Source of the DNA: Actinomycetes bacterium
Lineage (GTDB): Bacteria > Actinomycetota > Actinomycetes > Actinomycetales > Dermabacteraceae
Assembly (NCBI GenBank): GCA_023389045.1
Contig: JAEWEZ010000007.1
Coordinates: 1 to 25,845 of the forward strand
Direction: 5' to 3'
Length of the DNA stretch: 25,845 nucleotides
Shown: one piece after another, positions 15,884 through 24,215 of the stretch
Position numbering within the stretch: the first letter of the stretch is position 1
Layout: each line of letters opens with the position of its first letter
The notes under the pieces: model-generated
Databases searched by the model: none
Seen by the model: the letters and a program-made list of their open reading frames with translations, nothing else
Told to the model about the DNA's origin: nothing
Made by a program: the position numbers and the translations under genes

Positions 15884-17266
15884 ATGCCTGCCCGCCCACG
15901 CGCCGAGATGCTCCTGCCCTGGATTCTCGCTGCAGCAAGCACCCTGCTGTACGGGCTGCTCGGCACCCAGCAGTGGCGAAATCTCGTCTCCTATTCCTGG
16001 GATCTGGGGATTTTTACGCAGCTGGCTCGGGCCTACGGGGAGCTGCACGCCCCGATCGTGCCGATCAAGGGTGATGCGGTCAATCTGCTGGGCGATCACT
16101 TCCACCCGATCCTGGTTCTTCTCGCGCCGGTGTGGTGGGTGTGGCCCTCCGGGCTCGCTCTGCTCTGGACGCAGGCTCTGCTTCTCGGGCTCTCCGCCGT
16201 ACCGATCACGCGCCTTGCCATCGAACGGTTAGGGCGTGGCCCCGGGGCGTTTCTTGGCGTGGCCTACGCCTTCTCTTTCGGCCTGCAGGGGGCGGCCCGC
16301 GCCCAGTTCCATGAGGTGGCCTTCGCCGTGCCGCTCATGGCCATGGCGCTCACCTCCCTGCTGCGCGACCGGGTGATCGCCGCAATCCTCTGGGCAGCCC
16401 CGCTTGTGCTGGTCAAAGAAGACCTGGGACTCACCGTGGCGTTCCTCGGGCTCATCATCGCTTTGCGGCATCGGGAGCATCGGGCCGACGGGGTGGGGCT
16501 CGCCTGCTGGGGCATGGGGTGGTTCATCCTCGCCACCTTCGTGATCCTGCCGCTGCTGAATACGGCCGGGCAGTACGACTACACCGACAATCTCGCCTCC
16601 CCGCTCGGGGTGTTCTGGCCGCCGATCAAATGGGTGACCGTGGGAATGCTTCTTCTCGCCGCCGGTGTGATCGGGGCGCGCTCACCGCTGATCTGGCTGA
16701 TGGTTCCGACCCTGACCTGGCGTTTCACCGGTTCGGTCGCCTTCTACTGGGAATGGGGTTGGCATTACGACGCGATCCTCATGCCGATTGCCGCGGCTGC
16801 CGCCCTTGACGCCCTCGGGGACCGCCGCACCGGGCATGCCAGCCGCTGGCTACACACCACGGCGCCCCTGCCTCCCCGCTGGCAGCAGGGGGCGGCGCTC
16901 GGTGCCATGCTCGGGGCCACTGCCGTGCTCGGCACACAGTTGCCTCTCCTGGATGTGTTCCGGCCTGCCCGCTGGGACCTCACCTGGAGGGCGCAGCCGG
17001 CCGAGGCCATGCTCGAGGCAGCGCCGGACCACACGGTGCTCGCCACCGATATCACCCTGCTCGCCTATGCGGTGCCCGACCATGACGTGCAGTGGCTCCA
17101 CGGTCCGAACCGGCGGGTGCCGCAGTGCGTGCTGGTGGACGATTACGCCTTCTCCTGGCAGGGCCAGGCCCCGTCGGACCTCCCCGCCTGGGCTGAGAAA
17201 CGCTGGGGCGTGCCCTACCGGATGACCGCTGAGGACGGCATGTTCCGACTCGCGTGCAGGCAGTAG
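15884..17266 (+). CDS. DUF2079 family multi-spanning membrane protein
   Basis: The 460-residue protein matches DUF2079. After a first helix (LLPWILAAASTLLYGLLG) comes the family signature SYSWDLGIFTQLARAYGELH (about 36-55), then GDHFHPILVLLAPVWWVWP, QFHEVAFAVPLMAMAL and LVLVKEDLGLTVAFLGL, with about ten hydrophobic helices in all. The extracytoplasmic C-terminal portion (ATDITLLAYAVPDHDVQWLHG, first part of a longer run) is also typical. The family resembles polytopic glycosyltransferases using lipid-linked sugars, with conserved acidic residues after the first helix, but no substrate is established. The frame is open back to 15035; that extension is the shadow of the opposite-strand gene and the repeats. 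The ATG at 15884 is where the family begins. Confidence 0.88.
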   Translation: MPARPRAEMLLPWILAAASTLLYGLLGTQQWRNLVSYSWDLGIFTQLARAYGELHAPIVPIKGDAVNLLGDHFHPILVLLAPVWWVWPSGLALLWTQALLLGLSAVPITRLAIERLGRGPGAFLGVAYAFSFGLQGAARAQFHEVAFAVPLMAMALTSLLRDRVIAAILWAAPLVLVKEDLGLTVAFLGLIIALRHREHRADGVGLACWGMGWFILATFVILPLLNTAGQYDYTDNLASPLGVFWPPIKWVTVGMLLLAAGVIGARSPLIWLMVPTLTWRFTGSVAFYWEWGWHYDAILMPIAAAAALDALGDRRTGHASRWLHTTAPLPPRWQQGAALGAMLGATAVLGTQLPLLDVFRPARWDLTWRAQPAEAMLEAAPDHTVLATDITLLAYAVPDHDVQWLHGPNRRVPQCVLVDDYAFSWQGQAPSDLPAWAEKRWGVPYRMTAEDGMFRLACRQ

Positions 17267-17269
17267 AGC

Positions 17270-17965
17270 TCACCGGGGCTCCCGAGTGCAGGACTCAGCG
17301 GATAGCCGTTCCCATCCCGGATTCGTTCCCTTCGCCTGAGCCGCCCTCTGCACTGCCGGGAGTGTCTTCCTGGGGCGGGGAGCTGGTTTCGCAGGTTCCG
17401 AGGGAGAGGGAGCAGGAGGATTCGACGGGGCGGGGTTCTCCGTGGGATCAGCCGGGGCCGGTGCACTCGGATCACCGCTGGGGGCTGGCTCTCCCGGTGT
17501 CGTCGTCTCCTCCGGAGCAGAAGGCTGCTCGGCCCCGCCGCGGTCTCCACTATTCCCTCCCCGCTGTCCTCGACGCGGGCGTGAGCGTTCCCTGTCACGG
17601 TCATCCCGTCGGGGCTCAGAACCTTCCTGTTCGGACGTCCCTTCGGTGCCCTGTTCGGGGGACGGGCTACTGGGCGTGGCAGTGGGTGTTGGTGTGGCCG
17701 TCGGCGGCGGGGCGGGTGGTGGCGACGGAGTCGGCGATTCTGCGGGAGTAGGCGCGGAGCTGGTCGACGGCGCGGGTACAGTCGCCTCCGGTGTTCCAGG
17801 TTGCGGGTTGAGAGCGGCAAAAGGCCCAAAGCCTACCGCGCCAGCACCCACCAGCGATCCCAGCATCACGACCGAAAGGCCCGCAACGATTGTGGCGGTA
17901 CGGGAACGCGGTGCGAGATGTTCCTGCTCTGGGTTGAGTCGTACTCCTGTGATTCGTCGGCGCAT
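17270..17965 (-). CDS. Proline-rich single-TM exported protein, hypothetical
   Basis: From the ATG at 17965 the product has 231 residues: a short basic N-terminus (MRRRITGVRLNPEQEH), one helix (IVAGLSVVMLGSLVGAGAVG), then a long low-complexity tail of Pro, Ser, Ala, Thr and Glu with a central Arg/Asp-rich patch (RRDDRDRERSRPRRGQRGG). The tail should lie outside the cell, perhaps spanning the wall. There is a single cysteine near the C-terminus. The start is uncertain: GTG codons at 17974 and 17971 are in frame. The gene lies 65 bp after the alpha/beta-hydrolase and converges with DUF2079, ending 3 bp away. Low-complexity composition makes it hard to prove real, but one frame stays open throughout. 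Confidence 0.6.
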   Translation of the reverse strand: MRRRITGVRLNPEQEHLAPRSRTATIVAGLSVVMLGSLVGAGAVGFGPFAALNPQPGTPEATVPAPSTSSAPTPAESPTPSPPPAPPPTATPTPTATPSSPSPEQGTEGTSEQEGSEPRRDDRDRERSRPRRGQRGGNSGDRGGAEQPSAPEETTTPGEPAPSGDPSAPAPADPTENPAPSNPPAPSPSEPAKPAPRPRKTLPAVQRAAQAKGTNPGWERLSAESCTREPR

Positions 17966-18030
17966 CTCCACCACCCCGATGCTGATACAGAATCCTCCGG
18001 TATTTCCGGTTTCATCCAGATTAGCGGCAT

Positions 18031-19377
18031 TTAGGGCACGCGCGGATGTCGACTTCGCCTCGACGTGGGATCGGGCGCATGGTGCCGATGCGTGCTCCAC
18101 GTGTTTTCCATCCGCAGCCGCCACGGCGACCAGCGCTCAGCCATCAGGGCGATCCGCACACCGGTGGTGATCGCCTGCGCAAGCGGTGCCCGCGGCAACG
18201 TCGCGATCCGCTCAGACTCATCGGCGAGCAGATCGGGCACCCCGGCCGCCGCCCAGCGCGCCGCGATCTGGGCGATCTGACTGTGGGCGTCGAGAATCGC
18301 GTGCCCGGTGCCGGGAACCTCCAGCAGCCGAGCTTGCGGGACACGCTCGACGAGGTCGCGGGCGATCTGCGGGGGCAGGATGCGGTCCCTCTCCCCCGCG
18401 ATCACGAGAGTGGGGGCCACGATCTGCGGCGCGAGGGCGTGCAGGTCGAAGGGTTCCCGGGTAAACGGTGGCACGGCACGGGCACGCTCAGCCGCCAGCT
18501 GCAACGCATCCAGCGGGAGCCCGTCGGCATAGTGACCCGACCCGAGTTCGGTGTGCGCGATCCGCGCCACCAGGTCCTGTTCGATCACATACGGGGTGGA
18601 TTGCAGCCATCCCTGGGTGAGCACCTGGCGCACGCTGCGCACCGCGAGCTGGCCGCGCCCCATGGCCAGCAGGTCCACGAGGTCGCGCACCGCTTCGGTT
18701 CCGCCGTGCTCATGAACGGCCAGCAGCACCGGCCCGAGTCGATGCCCGTCGACCTCCTCGTTCTCGACGAGGCGGCGCAGAACCTGTGCGACCGTGTCGG
18801 CGCCCGGCACGGTGCCCTCCCAGTAGGCGGCGCGCAGCGCCTGCTGGGAGACCAGTTCATCGCGGCTTGAGGTGAGCGGCGAATCCAGTACCAGGGAGCG
18901 CACCCGCTCGGGATACGTCGCGGCGATGATCTGAGCGAGGTAGGCCCCGTAGCCGACCCCGTAGATCGCGACCTGATCCACCTCGGCATGGTCGAGAACC
19001 GCGAGGACATCCTCGATCACGTACTCCAGACGCATGGCCTCGGCCGGGAGGTCCTGCCCTTCGGAGTCCAGTCGGGACAGGCCCACCCCGCGGTGCTCCA
19101 TCATGAGCACGTCCACACCCTGTCCCGCGAGGGAGCGCCGCAGCACGTCATAGGGCAGGACGGAGGCTCTTTCGGGACCGTCGGGCAGGATCAGCACCGG
19201 CACCGCGTCCGCGCGGCGGAAGCGCGGGCGCGGTGTGGAGCGCGCGTAGCGCAGCGGGAACAGTTCCTTGCCGTCACGGGTGATGTCCCGGTAGACGGTC
19301 ATCAGATCATTGCGGATCTGAAGCAGGTCGTCCTGGCTGGCCCGGTCGATGATCTCGAGGCCGCGTCCGCGTCTCAT
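18031..19377 (-). CDS. Alpha/beta-hydrolase fold protein lacking the nucleophile serine
   Basis: The 448-residue protein has the layout of proline-iminopeptidase/TAP-like hydrolases. Residues 92-101 read MMEHRGVGLS (the oxyanion HRG motif). The nucleophile elbow is YGVGYGAYLAQ (139-149), where GxSxG is expected. A YPERVRSLVLDSP segment follows. The acid is in VIAGERDRILPP (Asp331) and the base in GTGHAILD (His359). Gly142 (codon GGC, 18952-18954) replaces the serine, so classical hydrolase activity is unlikely. The ATG at 19377 overlaps the stop of the upstream S9 peptidase gene as ATGA, indicating coupled expression. It could bind peptides or act as a partner or regulator; that is conjecture. 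Confidence 0.85.
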   Translation of the reverse strand: MRRGRGLEIIDRASQDDLLQIRNDLMTVYRDITRDGKELFPLRYARSTPRPRFRRADAVPVLILPDGPERASVLPYDVLRRSLAGQGVDVLMMEHRGVGLSRLDSEGQDLPAEAMRLEYVIEDVLAVLDHAEVDQVAIYGVGYGAYLAQIIAATYPERVRSLVLDSPLTSSRDELVSQQALRAAYWEGTVPGADTVAQVLRRLVENEEVDGHRLGPVLLAVHEHGGTEAVRDLVDLLAMGRGQLAVRSVRQVLTQGWLQSTPYVIEQDLVARIAHTELGSGHYADGLPLDALQLAAERARAVPPFTREPFDLHALAPQIVAPTLVIAGERDRILPPQIARDLVERVPQARLLEVPGTGHAILDAHSQIAQIAARWAAAGVPDLLADESERIATLPRAPLAQAITTGVRIALMAERWSPWRLRMENTWSTHRHHAPDPTSRRSRHPRVP

Positions 19378-21566
19378 GCCGAGGCTGCGCCCCCGATCGT
19401 CGTCCACAGGAAGGTGAATAGCAGGGCTTTCATGCGGGCCGCCTGCTCCGGGGTGGCGGCGCCGCCATGCCCACCCTCGATGTTTTCCCAGGAGCGCACA
19501 TCGGCGCCGAGGGATTCCATCGCTGCGGTGAACTTGCGGGCATGCCCGGGGTGCACGCGGTCATCCTTGGTTGAGGTGAGCACGAAGGTGGGCGGGTAGG
19601 TCACGCCTTCCTTCAGCAGGTGGTAGGGGCTGAAGGTGCGGATGAACTCCCAGTCCTCGGTGTCGGGGTCGCCGTACTCGGCCATCCAGGAGTAACCGGC
19701 CAGCAGGTGCGAGAACCGCTTCATATCCAGCAGCGGCACCTGGATGATGACGGCGCCGAAGAGTTCGGGGTATTGGGTGACCATATTGCCGGTGAGCAGG
19801 CCACCGTTGGAGCCGCCGAGCACGCCCAGGTGCTCACGGTCGGTCACGCCGCGTTCGACGAGATCCTTGGCCACGCCGGAGAAGTCCTCGTAGGCGCGGT
19901 GGCGATGCTCCTTCAGGGCGGCCTGGTGCCAGCGCGGCCCATACTCACCGCCGCCGCGGATATTCGCCACCACGTACACGCCGCCGCGTTCCACCCAGGC
20001 CTTGCCAATCGCCCCGAGGTAGGAGGGGGTCAGGGATTTCTCGAAACCGCCGTAGCCGTACAGCAGGGTCGGTGCCGGCTCGCCCTCCGGTCGGTCCTCA
20101 CGCCCCACCTGGAAGTACGGGATGCGGGTGCCGTCTTCGCTGGTGGCGAAGTGCTGGGTCACCACCACGCCCTCCGCGTCAAAGCGGGCGGGGGTGGCTT
20201 TGATGGTTTCCAGTTCCGTCGGTTCACCACCGCGCGCCACCGCGGCAAGGTCGCCAAGCATCAGGGTGGTCGGCTGAACGAAACCGGTCACAGTCACCCA
20301 CACCTCATCGGAGGTTTCGGCATCCACGGCAGCGAGGCCAATCGAGCCCTCTAGCTCGGGGTACAGATCGCGGCTGCTCCAGCTGCCGTTCTCATCGCGG
20401 GTGAAGATCTCCAGGCGGTCCACCACGTCTTCCATCACCGTCAGCACCACGGCGGTGCGGGTGATGGTCATTCCCTGCAGGGAGCTGCGCTCGCTCGGGG
20501 TGAACAGAGCTTTCAGGCTGGAGGTGTCACCGCTGAGGAAGGAGTCGGCATCGGCCACGACGAGCGAGCCGGCGGGGTAGGTTTCCTCCCCCACCGTCCA
20601 GTCGCTGCGCGGAGAGAGGGTGATGAGGTCGCGCTGCAGGCCCACTTCGAGGTCGCGGGGCACGTCGATTCGGGTCAGACGGGTGCTTCGCCCATCCTCG
20701 CCGGGCTCCTCGAGGATCTCGACCATGTGATAGCTGGTGTCGTAGAAGGCGTGCATCTGGATGATGAGGGTGCGCTCCCAGCCGGGGGTCGCATCATGCG
20801 CCACGAAGACCGCAATATCGGTCTCCTCCGCCTCGAAGATGAGTTCGGCGTCCTCCAGCTTCTGCCCTCGCTTCCACAGGCGCGCCTGGCGCGGGTAGCC
20901 GGAGTGGCTCATGGTGCCCTCACCGAAATCGGTGGCAACCAGCACGGTGTCCTCGTCGATCCAGGTGGCGCCACCCTTCGCTTCGGGGCGGGCGAAACCG
21001 TCGCCGCCCTCGCTGAGCGGGGTCACGAACTGCTTGGTGTCCAGATCGAACTCGCGCGTCACATCGGCATCGGAGCCGCCCCGGGAGAGGTTGATCAGGG
21101 CGCGACGGTAGGGCTCGCCCTCGGCGGGGCGCAGCAGGCTCGAACCGTGCCACACCCACTTTTCATCCTCGGCTTTGCCCAGGGCGTCCAGGTCCAGCAG
21201 CACCTCCCACTCCGGCTCGTCGGTGCGGTAGGACTCCATGGTCGTGCGTCGCCAGAGACCGCGCTCATGCTCGGCATCGGTCCACAGGTTGTAGAGGAAG
21301 TCACCGCGCTTGACCACGGCGGGGATGCGGTCGGTGGCGTCGAGGATCTCGCGGATCTCTGCCTGGAGGGTCTTCGCGAGCGGCTCGGTCGCCGCCTCCT
21401 GGGGATCGACCACAGCGTCCATCTCCGCTTCGGCCCGCTCATTGCGGCTGCGCACCCATGCGAGAGCCTCCTCGCCGGTGATGTCCTCAAGCCACTGGTG
21501 CGGATCAGCGGAGCCGTCGGCAGCGGGCAGGGCAGGGGAGGTCGAACCGGTCTGGTCGGATCGCAT
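19374..21566 (-). CDS. S9 family serine peptidase (prolyl oligopeptidase type)
   Basis: The product (730 residues) is a two-domain S9 peptidase that cleaves short peptides, usually after proline or basic residues. It begins DPHQWLEDITGEEALAWVRS (21-40), the usual N-terminal motif of the S9A group. The middle is a beta-propeller. The C-terminal hydrolase domain has GGSNGG with the nucleophile at Ser586, DDRVHPGHA (Asp668/669) and GGHGG with His700. All three catalytic residues are present. There is no signal peptide, so it is probably cytoplasmic and could process peptides brought in by the ABC importer. The start has AAGGAG upstream; spacing favours the second of two adjacent ATGs (21566 over 21569). 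Confidence 0.92.
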   Translation of the reverse strand: MRSDQTGSTSPALPAADGSADPHQWLEDITGEEALAWVRSRNERAEAEMDAVVDPQEAATEPLAKTLQAEIREILDATDRIPAVVKRGDFLYNLWTDAEHERGLWRRTTMESYRTDEPEWEVLLDLDALGKAEDEKWVWHGSSLLRPAEGEPYRRALINLSRGGSDADVTREFDLDTKQFVTPLSEGGDGFARPEAKGGATWIDEDTVLVATDFGEGTMSHSGYPRQARLWKRGQKLEDAELIFEAEETDIAVFVAHDATPGWERTLIIQMHAFYDTSYHMVEILEEPGEDGRSTRLTRIDVPRDLEVGLQRDLITLSPRSDWTVGEETYPAGSLVVADADSFLSGDTSSLKALFTPSERSSLQGMTITRTAVVLTVMEDVVDRLEIFTRDENGSWSSRDLYPELEGSIGLAAVDAETSDEVWVTVTGFVQPTTLMLGDLAAVARGGEPTELETIKATPARFDAEGVVVTQHFATSEDGTRIPYFQVGREDRPEGEPAPTLLYGYGGFEKSLTPSYLGAIGKAWVERGGVYVVANIRGGGEYGPRWHQAALKEHRHRAYEDFSGVAKDLVERGVTDREHLGVLGGSNGGLLTGNMVTQYPELFGAVIIQVPLLDMKRFSHLLAGYSWMAEYGDPDTEDWEFIRTFSPYHLLKEGVTYPPTFVLTSTKDDRVHPGHARKFTAAMESLGADVRSWENIEGGHGGAATPEQAARMKALLFTFLWTTIGGAASA

Positions 21567-21867
21567 CATCGGTCTCCTTCGTGGTCGCGCGGGAAAGCGT
21601 TCGGGATCGGATCGGGGCGCGATGGGTCGTGTGGAGTCGGTGCCGGAGGGACGTGACTGCACCGCCCTGCCAACGCCCTCGAGGGGGCCGCTGGGCGTGA
21701 TCGCCAGCATAGTGCGCAGCCCGCGAGAGCGAACCTGAATATCACTCAGGAGGCCCCAAACTCGCACCGGAAACTATCCGAGCACCATGCGGAGTGATTG
21801 CAGACAGCGATTGCAGGCAGGTGATTGCAGACGCACTGGTTTCAGGCGCACATGAAAAACTGACCCC
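21567..21867. other. Divergent intergenic region upstream of the S9 and GH3 genes
   Basis: This stretch of about 300 bp separates two divergently read genes. It contains the S9 Shine-Dalgarno at its left edge and a set of three near-identical 12-mers close to the GH3 start (separate entry). The central part is AT-richer than the surroundings around 21735-21790. No open gene with family resemblance and no clear -10/-35 pair was seen. Confidence 0.5.
21794..21832. repeat. Three spaced 12-mers upstream of the GH3 gene
   Basis: GTGATTGCAGAC occurs at 21794-21805 and 21821-21832, with GCGATTGCAGGC between them at 21807-21818. The start-to-start spacing is 13 and 14 bases. They end 35 bases before the GH3 start codon, where promoter elements or regulator sites would be expected. 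Confidence 0.7.
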
Positions 21868-23079
21868 ATGAGACGCCGCCATCTGCTGGCCCTCCCCGCC
21901 CTCGGTCTGCTCGGTTCCTGCGCCTCTGAGGACGCTGCCACCGATCCGACAACAGCGCCCGCGCCAGACCCAACCACGGGATCCGCCAGCGATGCCGGCG
22001 GGGAGCCCAGCGGTGAACCCAGCACCGAAGCCCCCACGAGCAAGGCCCCGTCGACTGCACAAACCCTGCTGGATTCCCTCTCCCCCCGTGAAATTGCCGG
22101 TCAGCTGGTTCTCGTCGGGATCGTACAGGGCACGGCACCCACGCGCACCCTCGGGAAGAAACATCACGTCGGCGGCTATTTCCTGCTGCAGGTCTGGCGC
22201 TCGGCCGAAGAAGTACGTTCCGCCGTTGCCGCTGCCCAGGAGCATTCACGAGCCGATCTACCCCCGCTTCTCGCCGTCGATCAAGAGGGCGGGAAGGTGC
22301 GGATGCTCCGCGGAGATGCCGCGCCGAAAACCCCCGATGCCGAGCAGCTCGGAGCCGAGGGGCCGGAGGCGGTCCGCGCTGCCTACTCCCAGATCGGTGA
22401 AGCGCTGAAAGATCTCGGCCTGCACGTGGATCTCGCACCCGTGGCCGATACCGTCGATCCCGAGCTCGGTGACGAGAACGCCCCCGTCGGTGAACTCGAC
22501 CGCGGCTTCGGCACCGATCCGGCGACAGTCAGCGCCTGCGTCGAAGCCGCCGTGCAGGGGCTTACCGAACACGATGTGGCGGCAACCCTGAAGCATTTCC
22601 CGGGCCTCGGCGGGGTCAAAGAGAACACCGACCATTCCGCTGAGGGAATCATCGATCACGGCTACACCCGCGATGATCCGATGCTCACGCCCTTCCGTGC
22701 CGGCATCGATGCCGGGGCCGATCTCGTCATGCTCTCTTCCGGGATCTACCCGCGCCTACACGAGAACATCCCGGCCATGCACTCCCGCACCGTGGTCACC
22801 GAGATTCTGCGCGGAGACCTCGGCTTCCACGGGCTCGTCATCACCGACGACATCGGCGCCGCGAAAGCCGTGGCCACGATCCCCGTGCCCGAGCGCGTCA
22901 CGCGGGTGCTGGAAGCCGGCGGAGATGCCGTGCTGACCGCTGATCCGGCCCTCGCGGGCGAGATGGTCGATGCCATCCAGGAGTGGGCGGCGGCAAGCCC
23001 TGAGCAGGATCAACGGGTGCGCGAGGCGGCCCTGCGGATGCTCCTGCTGAAGGAGAAGCTCGGCCTGATCGGCCGCTGA
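21868..23079 (+). CDS. Lipoprotein glycoside hydrolase family 3 (NagZ-like)
   Basis: The 403-residue protein starts with a basic lipoprotein signal (MRRRHLLALPALGLLGSC, Cys18 lipidated) and a Pro/Ser/Thr/Glu-rich linker to about residue 62. The single GH3 barrel then follows: LLAVDQEGGKVRML (134-147), VDLAPVADT (187-195), KHFPGLGG (242-249) and VITDD (324-328), with Asp327 the likely nucleophile. NagZ-type enzymes remove N-acetylglucosamine from muropeptides or chitin-like glycans. The histidine-bearing loop normally reading KHFPGHG...DSH is here KHFPGLGG with ENTDHS, so the acid/base arrangement differs. No Shine-Dalgarno is visible before the ATG. It converges with the ThiD-like gene, 23 bp apart. 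Confidence 0.85.
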   Translation: MRRRHLLALPALGLLGSCASEDAATDPTTAPAPDPTTGSASDAGGEPSGEPSTEAPTSKAPSTAQTLLDSLSPREIAGQLVLVGIVQGTAPTRTLGKKHHVGGYFLLQVWRSAEEVRSAVAAAQEHSRADLPPLLAVDQEGGKVRMLRGDAAPKTPDAEQLGAEGPEAVRAAYSQIGEALKDLGLHVDLAPVADTVDPELGDENAPVGELDRGFGTDPATVSACVEAAVQGLTEHDVAATLKHFPGLGGVKENTDHSAEGIIDHGYTRDDPMLTPFRAGIDAGADLVMLSSGIYPRLHENIPAMHSRTVVTEILRGDLGFHGLVITDDIGAAKAVATIPVPERVTRVLEAGGDAVLTADPALAGEMVDAIQEWAAASPEQDQRVREAALRMLLLKEKLGLIGR

Positions 23080-23102
23080 GACCTCTCAGCCCGTGCTTCT
23101 CG

Positions 23103-23981
23103 TCAGTCCTCGTCCAGGGTGATGAGGTGGTTCACCGGGCCACGCCCGCCCTCGCCCTCCCGGGACATCTTCCACTGTGCAGCGTTCTCAATAGCGCTGG
23201 CCAGGAATTCGCGGGCCGAGGCGATGATCGTGAAAGCGTCGTCGTCTTCGCCGTCTTCGCCGATCCCATCTAGTTCCCCGGCACGGTCGAACTCTTCCAG
23301 GCGCGCATACTGCGCGGCGATCGCAGCGGAGAGCGTGTCCCCGGCGCCGCGCACCTGACGCCCCGGCACCCGGTCGGCACGCAGCAGATCCGTGCCACCG
23401 CTGTGCACGAGCACATCCACGGCTTCGTCCCCGGGTAGGGCGCCACCGGTGATGAGCACCACCGAGGGGCCGAGCTCACGCAGCGCCAACGCCTGGTCAC
23501 GCACCGTATCGAGGTCGGTGGCAATCGGCTGCCCAAGCAGCTGAGCGGCCTCGGCCAGGTTCGGGGTGAGCACATCGACCTGCGGGATCAGGTCATCGCG
23601 CAGAGCTGCCGCGCCCTCGGCAGAGATCAGGGGTTTGCCGTCGGTGTCGGTCATGACCGGGTCGAGCACGATGTATCCGAAGCGCTTCCGGTTCTCGCGC
23701 ACCGCCGCAGCCACCGTCTGCGCCACGGCCGCCGACCCCAGGGCACCGATCTTGGTGGCATCGAGCAGGAGGTCATCGGTGACAGCGTCGATCTGGCTGC
23801 GCACCACCTGGGCGGGCAGGTAGTGGATGCCGCGCAGGCCGTGCGTGTTGACGGCGGTAATCATGCTGGTCGCGCTCGCCCCGTACACCCCGAGGGCGGT
23901 GAAGGTTTTCAGATCGGCCTGCAGGCCGGCCGCGCCGTCGCTGTCCGACGCGGCGATAGTGAGGACGAGGGGCGGTCGCAT
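23103..23981 (-). CDS. thiD: Hydroxymethylpyrimidine (phosphate) kinase-like protein, ThiD family
   Basis: The 292-residue protein belongs to the ribokinase fold. LTIAASDSDGAAGLQADLKT (7-26) parallels the ThiD start, followed by GVYGASATSMITAVNTHG, the IVLDPVMTDTDG strand (104-115), DVLTPNLAEAAQLLG, and RGAGDTLSAAIAAQ at 211-224. ThiD phosphorylates HMP and HMP-P for thiamine synthesis. Two departures stand out: GSDSxGGAG is ASDSDGAAG, and the usual GTGCT is GAGDT, so Asp215 sits where a cysteine is normal. An acidic insert (240-249) and a charged C-terminal tail are also unusual. The ATG at 23981 has GGAG five bases upstream. No other thiamine gene is visible. A pyridoxal-kinase-like role is a possible alternative. 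Confidence 0.82.
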   Translation of the reverse strand: MRPPLVLTIAASDSDGAAGLQADLKTFTALGVYGASATSMITAVNTHGLRGIHYLPAQVVRSQIDAVTDDLLLDATKIGALGSAAVAQTVAAAVRENRKRFGYIVLDPVMTDTDGKPLISAEGAAALRDDLIPQVDVLTPNLAEAAQLLGQPIATDLDTVRDQALALRELGPSVVLITGGALPGDEAVDVLVHSGGTDLLRADRVPGRQVRGAGDTLSAAIAAQYARLEEFDRAGELDGIGEDGEDDDAFTIIASAREFLASAIENAAQWKMSREGEGGRGPVNHLITLDED

Positions 23982-24215
23982 GCGCACTCCAGCTGCTCTC
24001 GGCGGTCCGGGGCGCTCAGGCCGCCCCGGGGGCGGGTCCTCGCCCGCCTGGAGGGTATCAGGCAGGGCTTCGCCTCCCTGTTTTGCCTCTCTGTTGTGCC
24101 TTGGGGGTGCTCTTCCCGCGCCCTCCCCGGTGGCTGATCGCGCGATCCCCGCCGATCGTGCGAGAATCGGCCACGGCACGGGAGGGAAGAGCACTCGGGG
24201 AGGTGTCACAGCACG
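23982..24215. promoter_or_regulatory. Divergent leader region of the ThiD-like gene with hairpins
   Basis: The region holds a perfect 8-bp inverted repeat CCGGGGCG/CGCCCCGG with a 7-base loop (24007-24029), a second hairpin GGCGGG/CCCGCC (24031-24048), and an imperfect stem around a TTCG loop followed by TTTT (about 24061-24084). It also holds the 12-bp palindrome GATCGCGCGATC (24136-24147), a possible operator. The hairpins would form in the thiD leader if transcription starts beyond them. I could not fit a TPP riboswitch. Confidence 0.45.

Noticed and set aside
15752..16105. N-terminal extension of the 303-residue minus-strand gene
   Set aside because: It would run through the repeat array into DUF2079 coding sequence; the TAGGAT box sits correctly before the internal ATG at 15751.
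23982..24110. TPP riboswitch before the ThiD-like gene
   Set aside because: Fragments such as CCTGAT and CTGAG occur on the minus strand, but in the wrong order and without the conserved stems.
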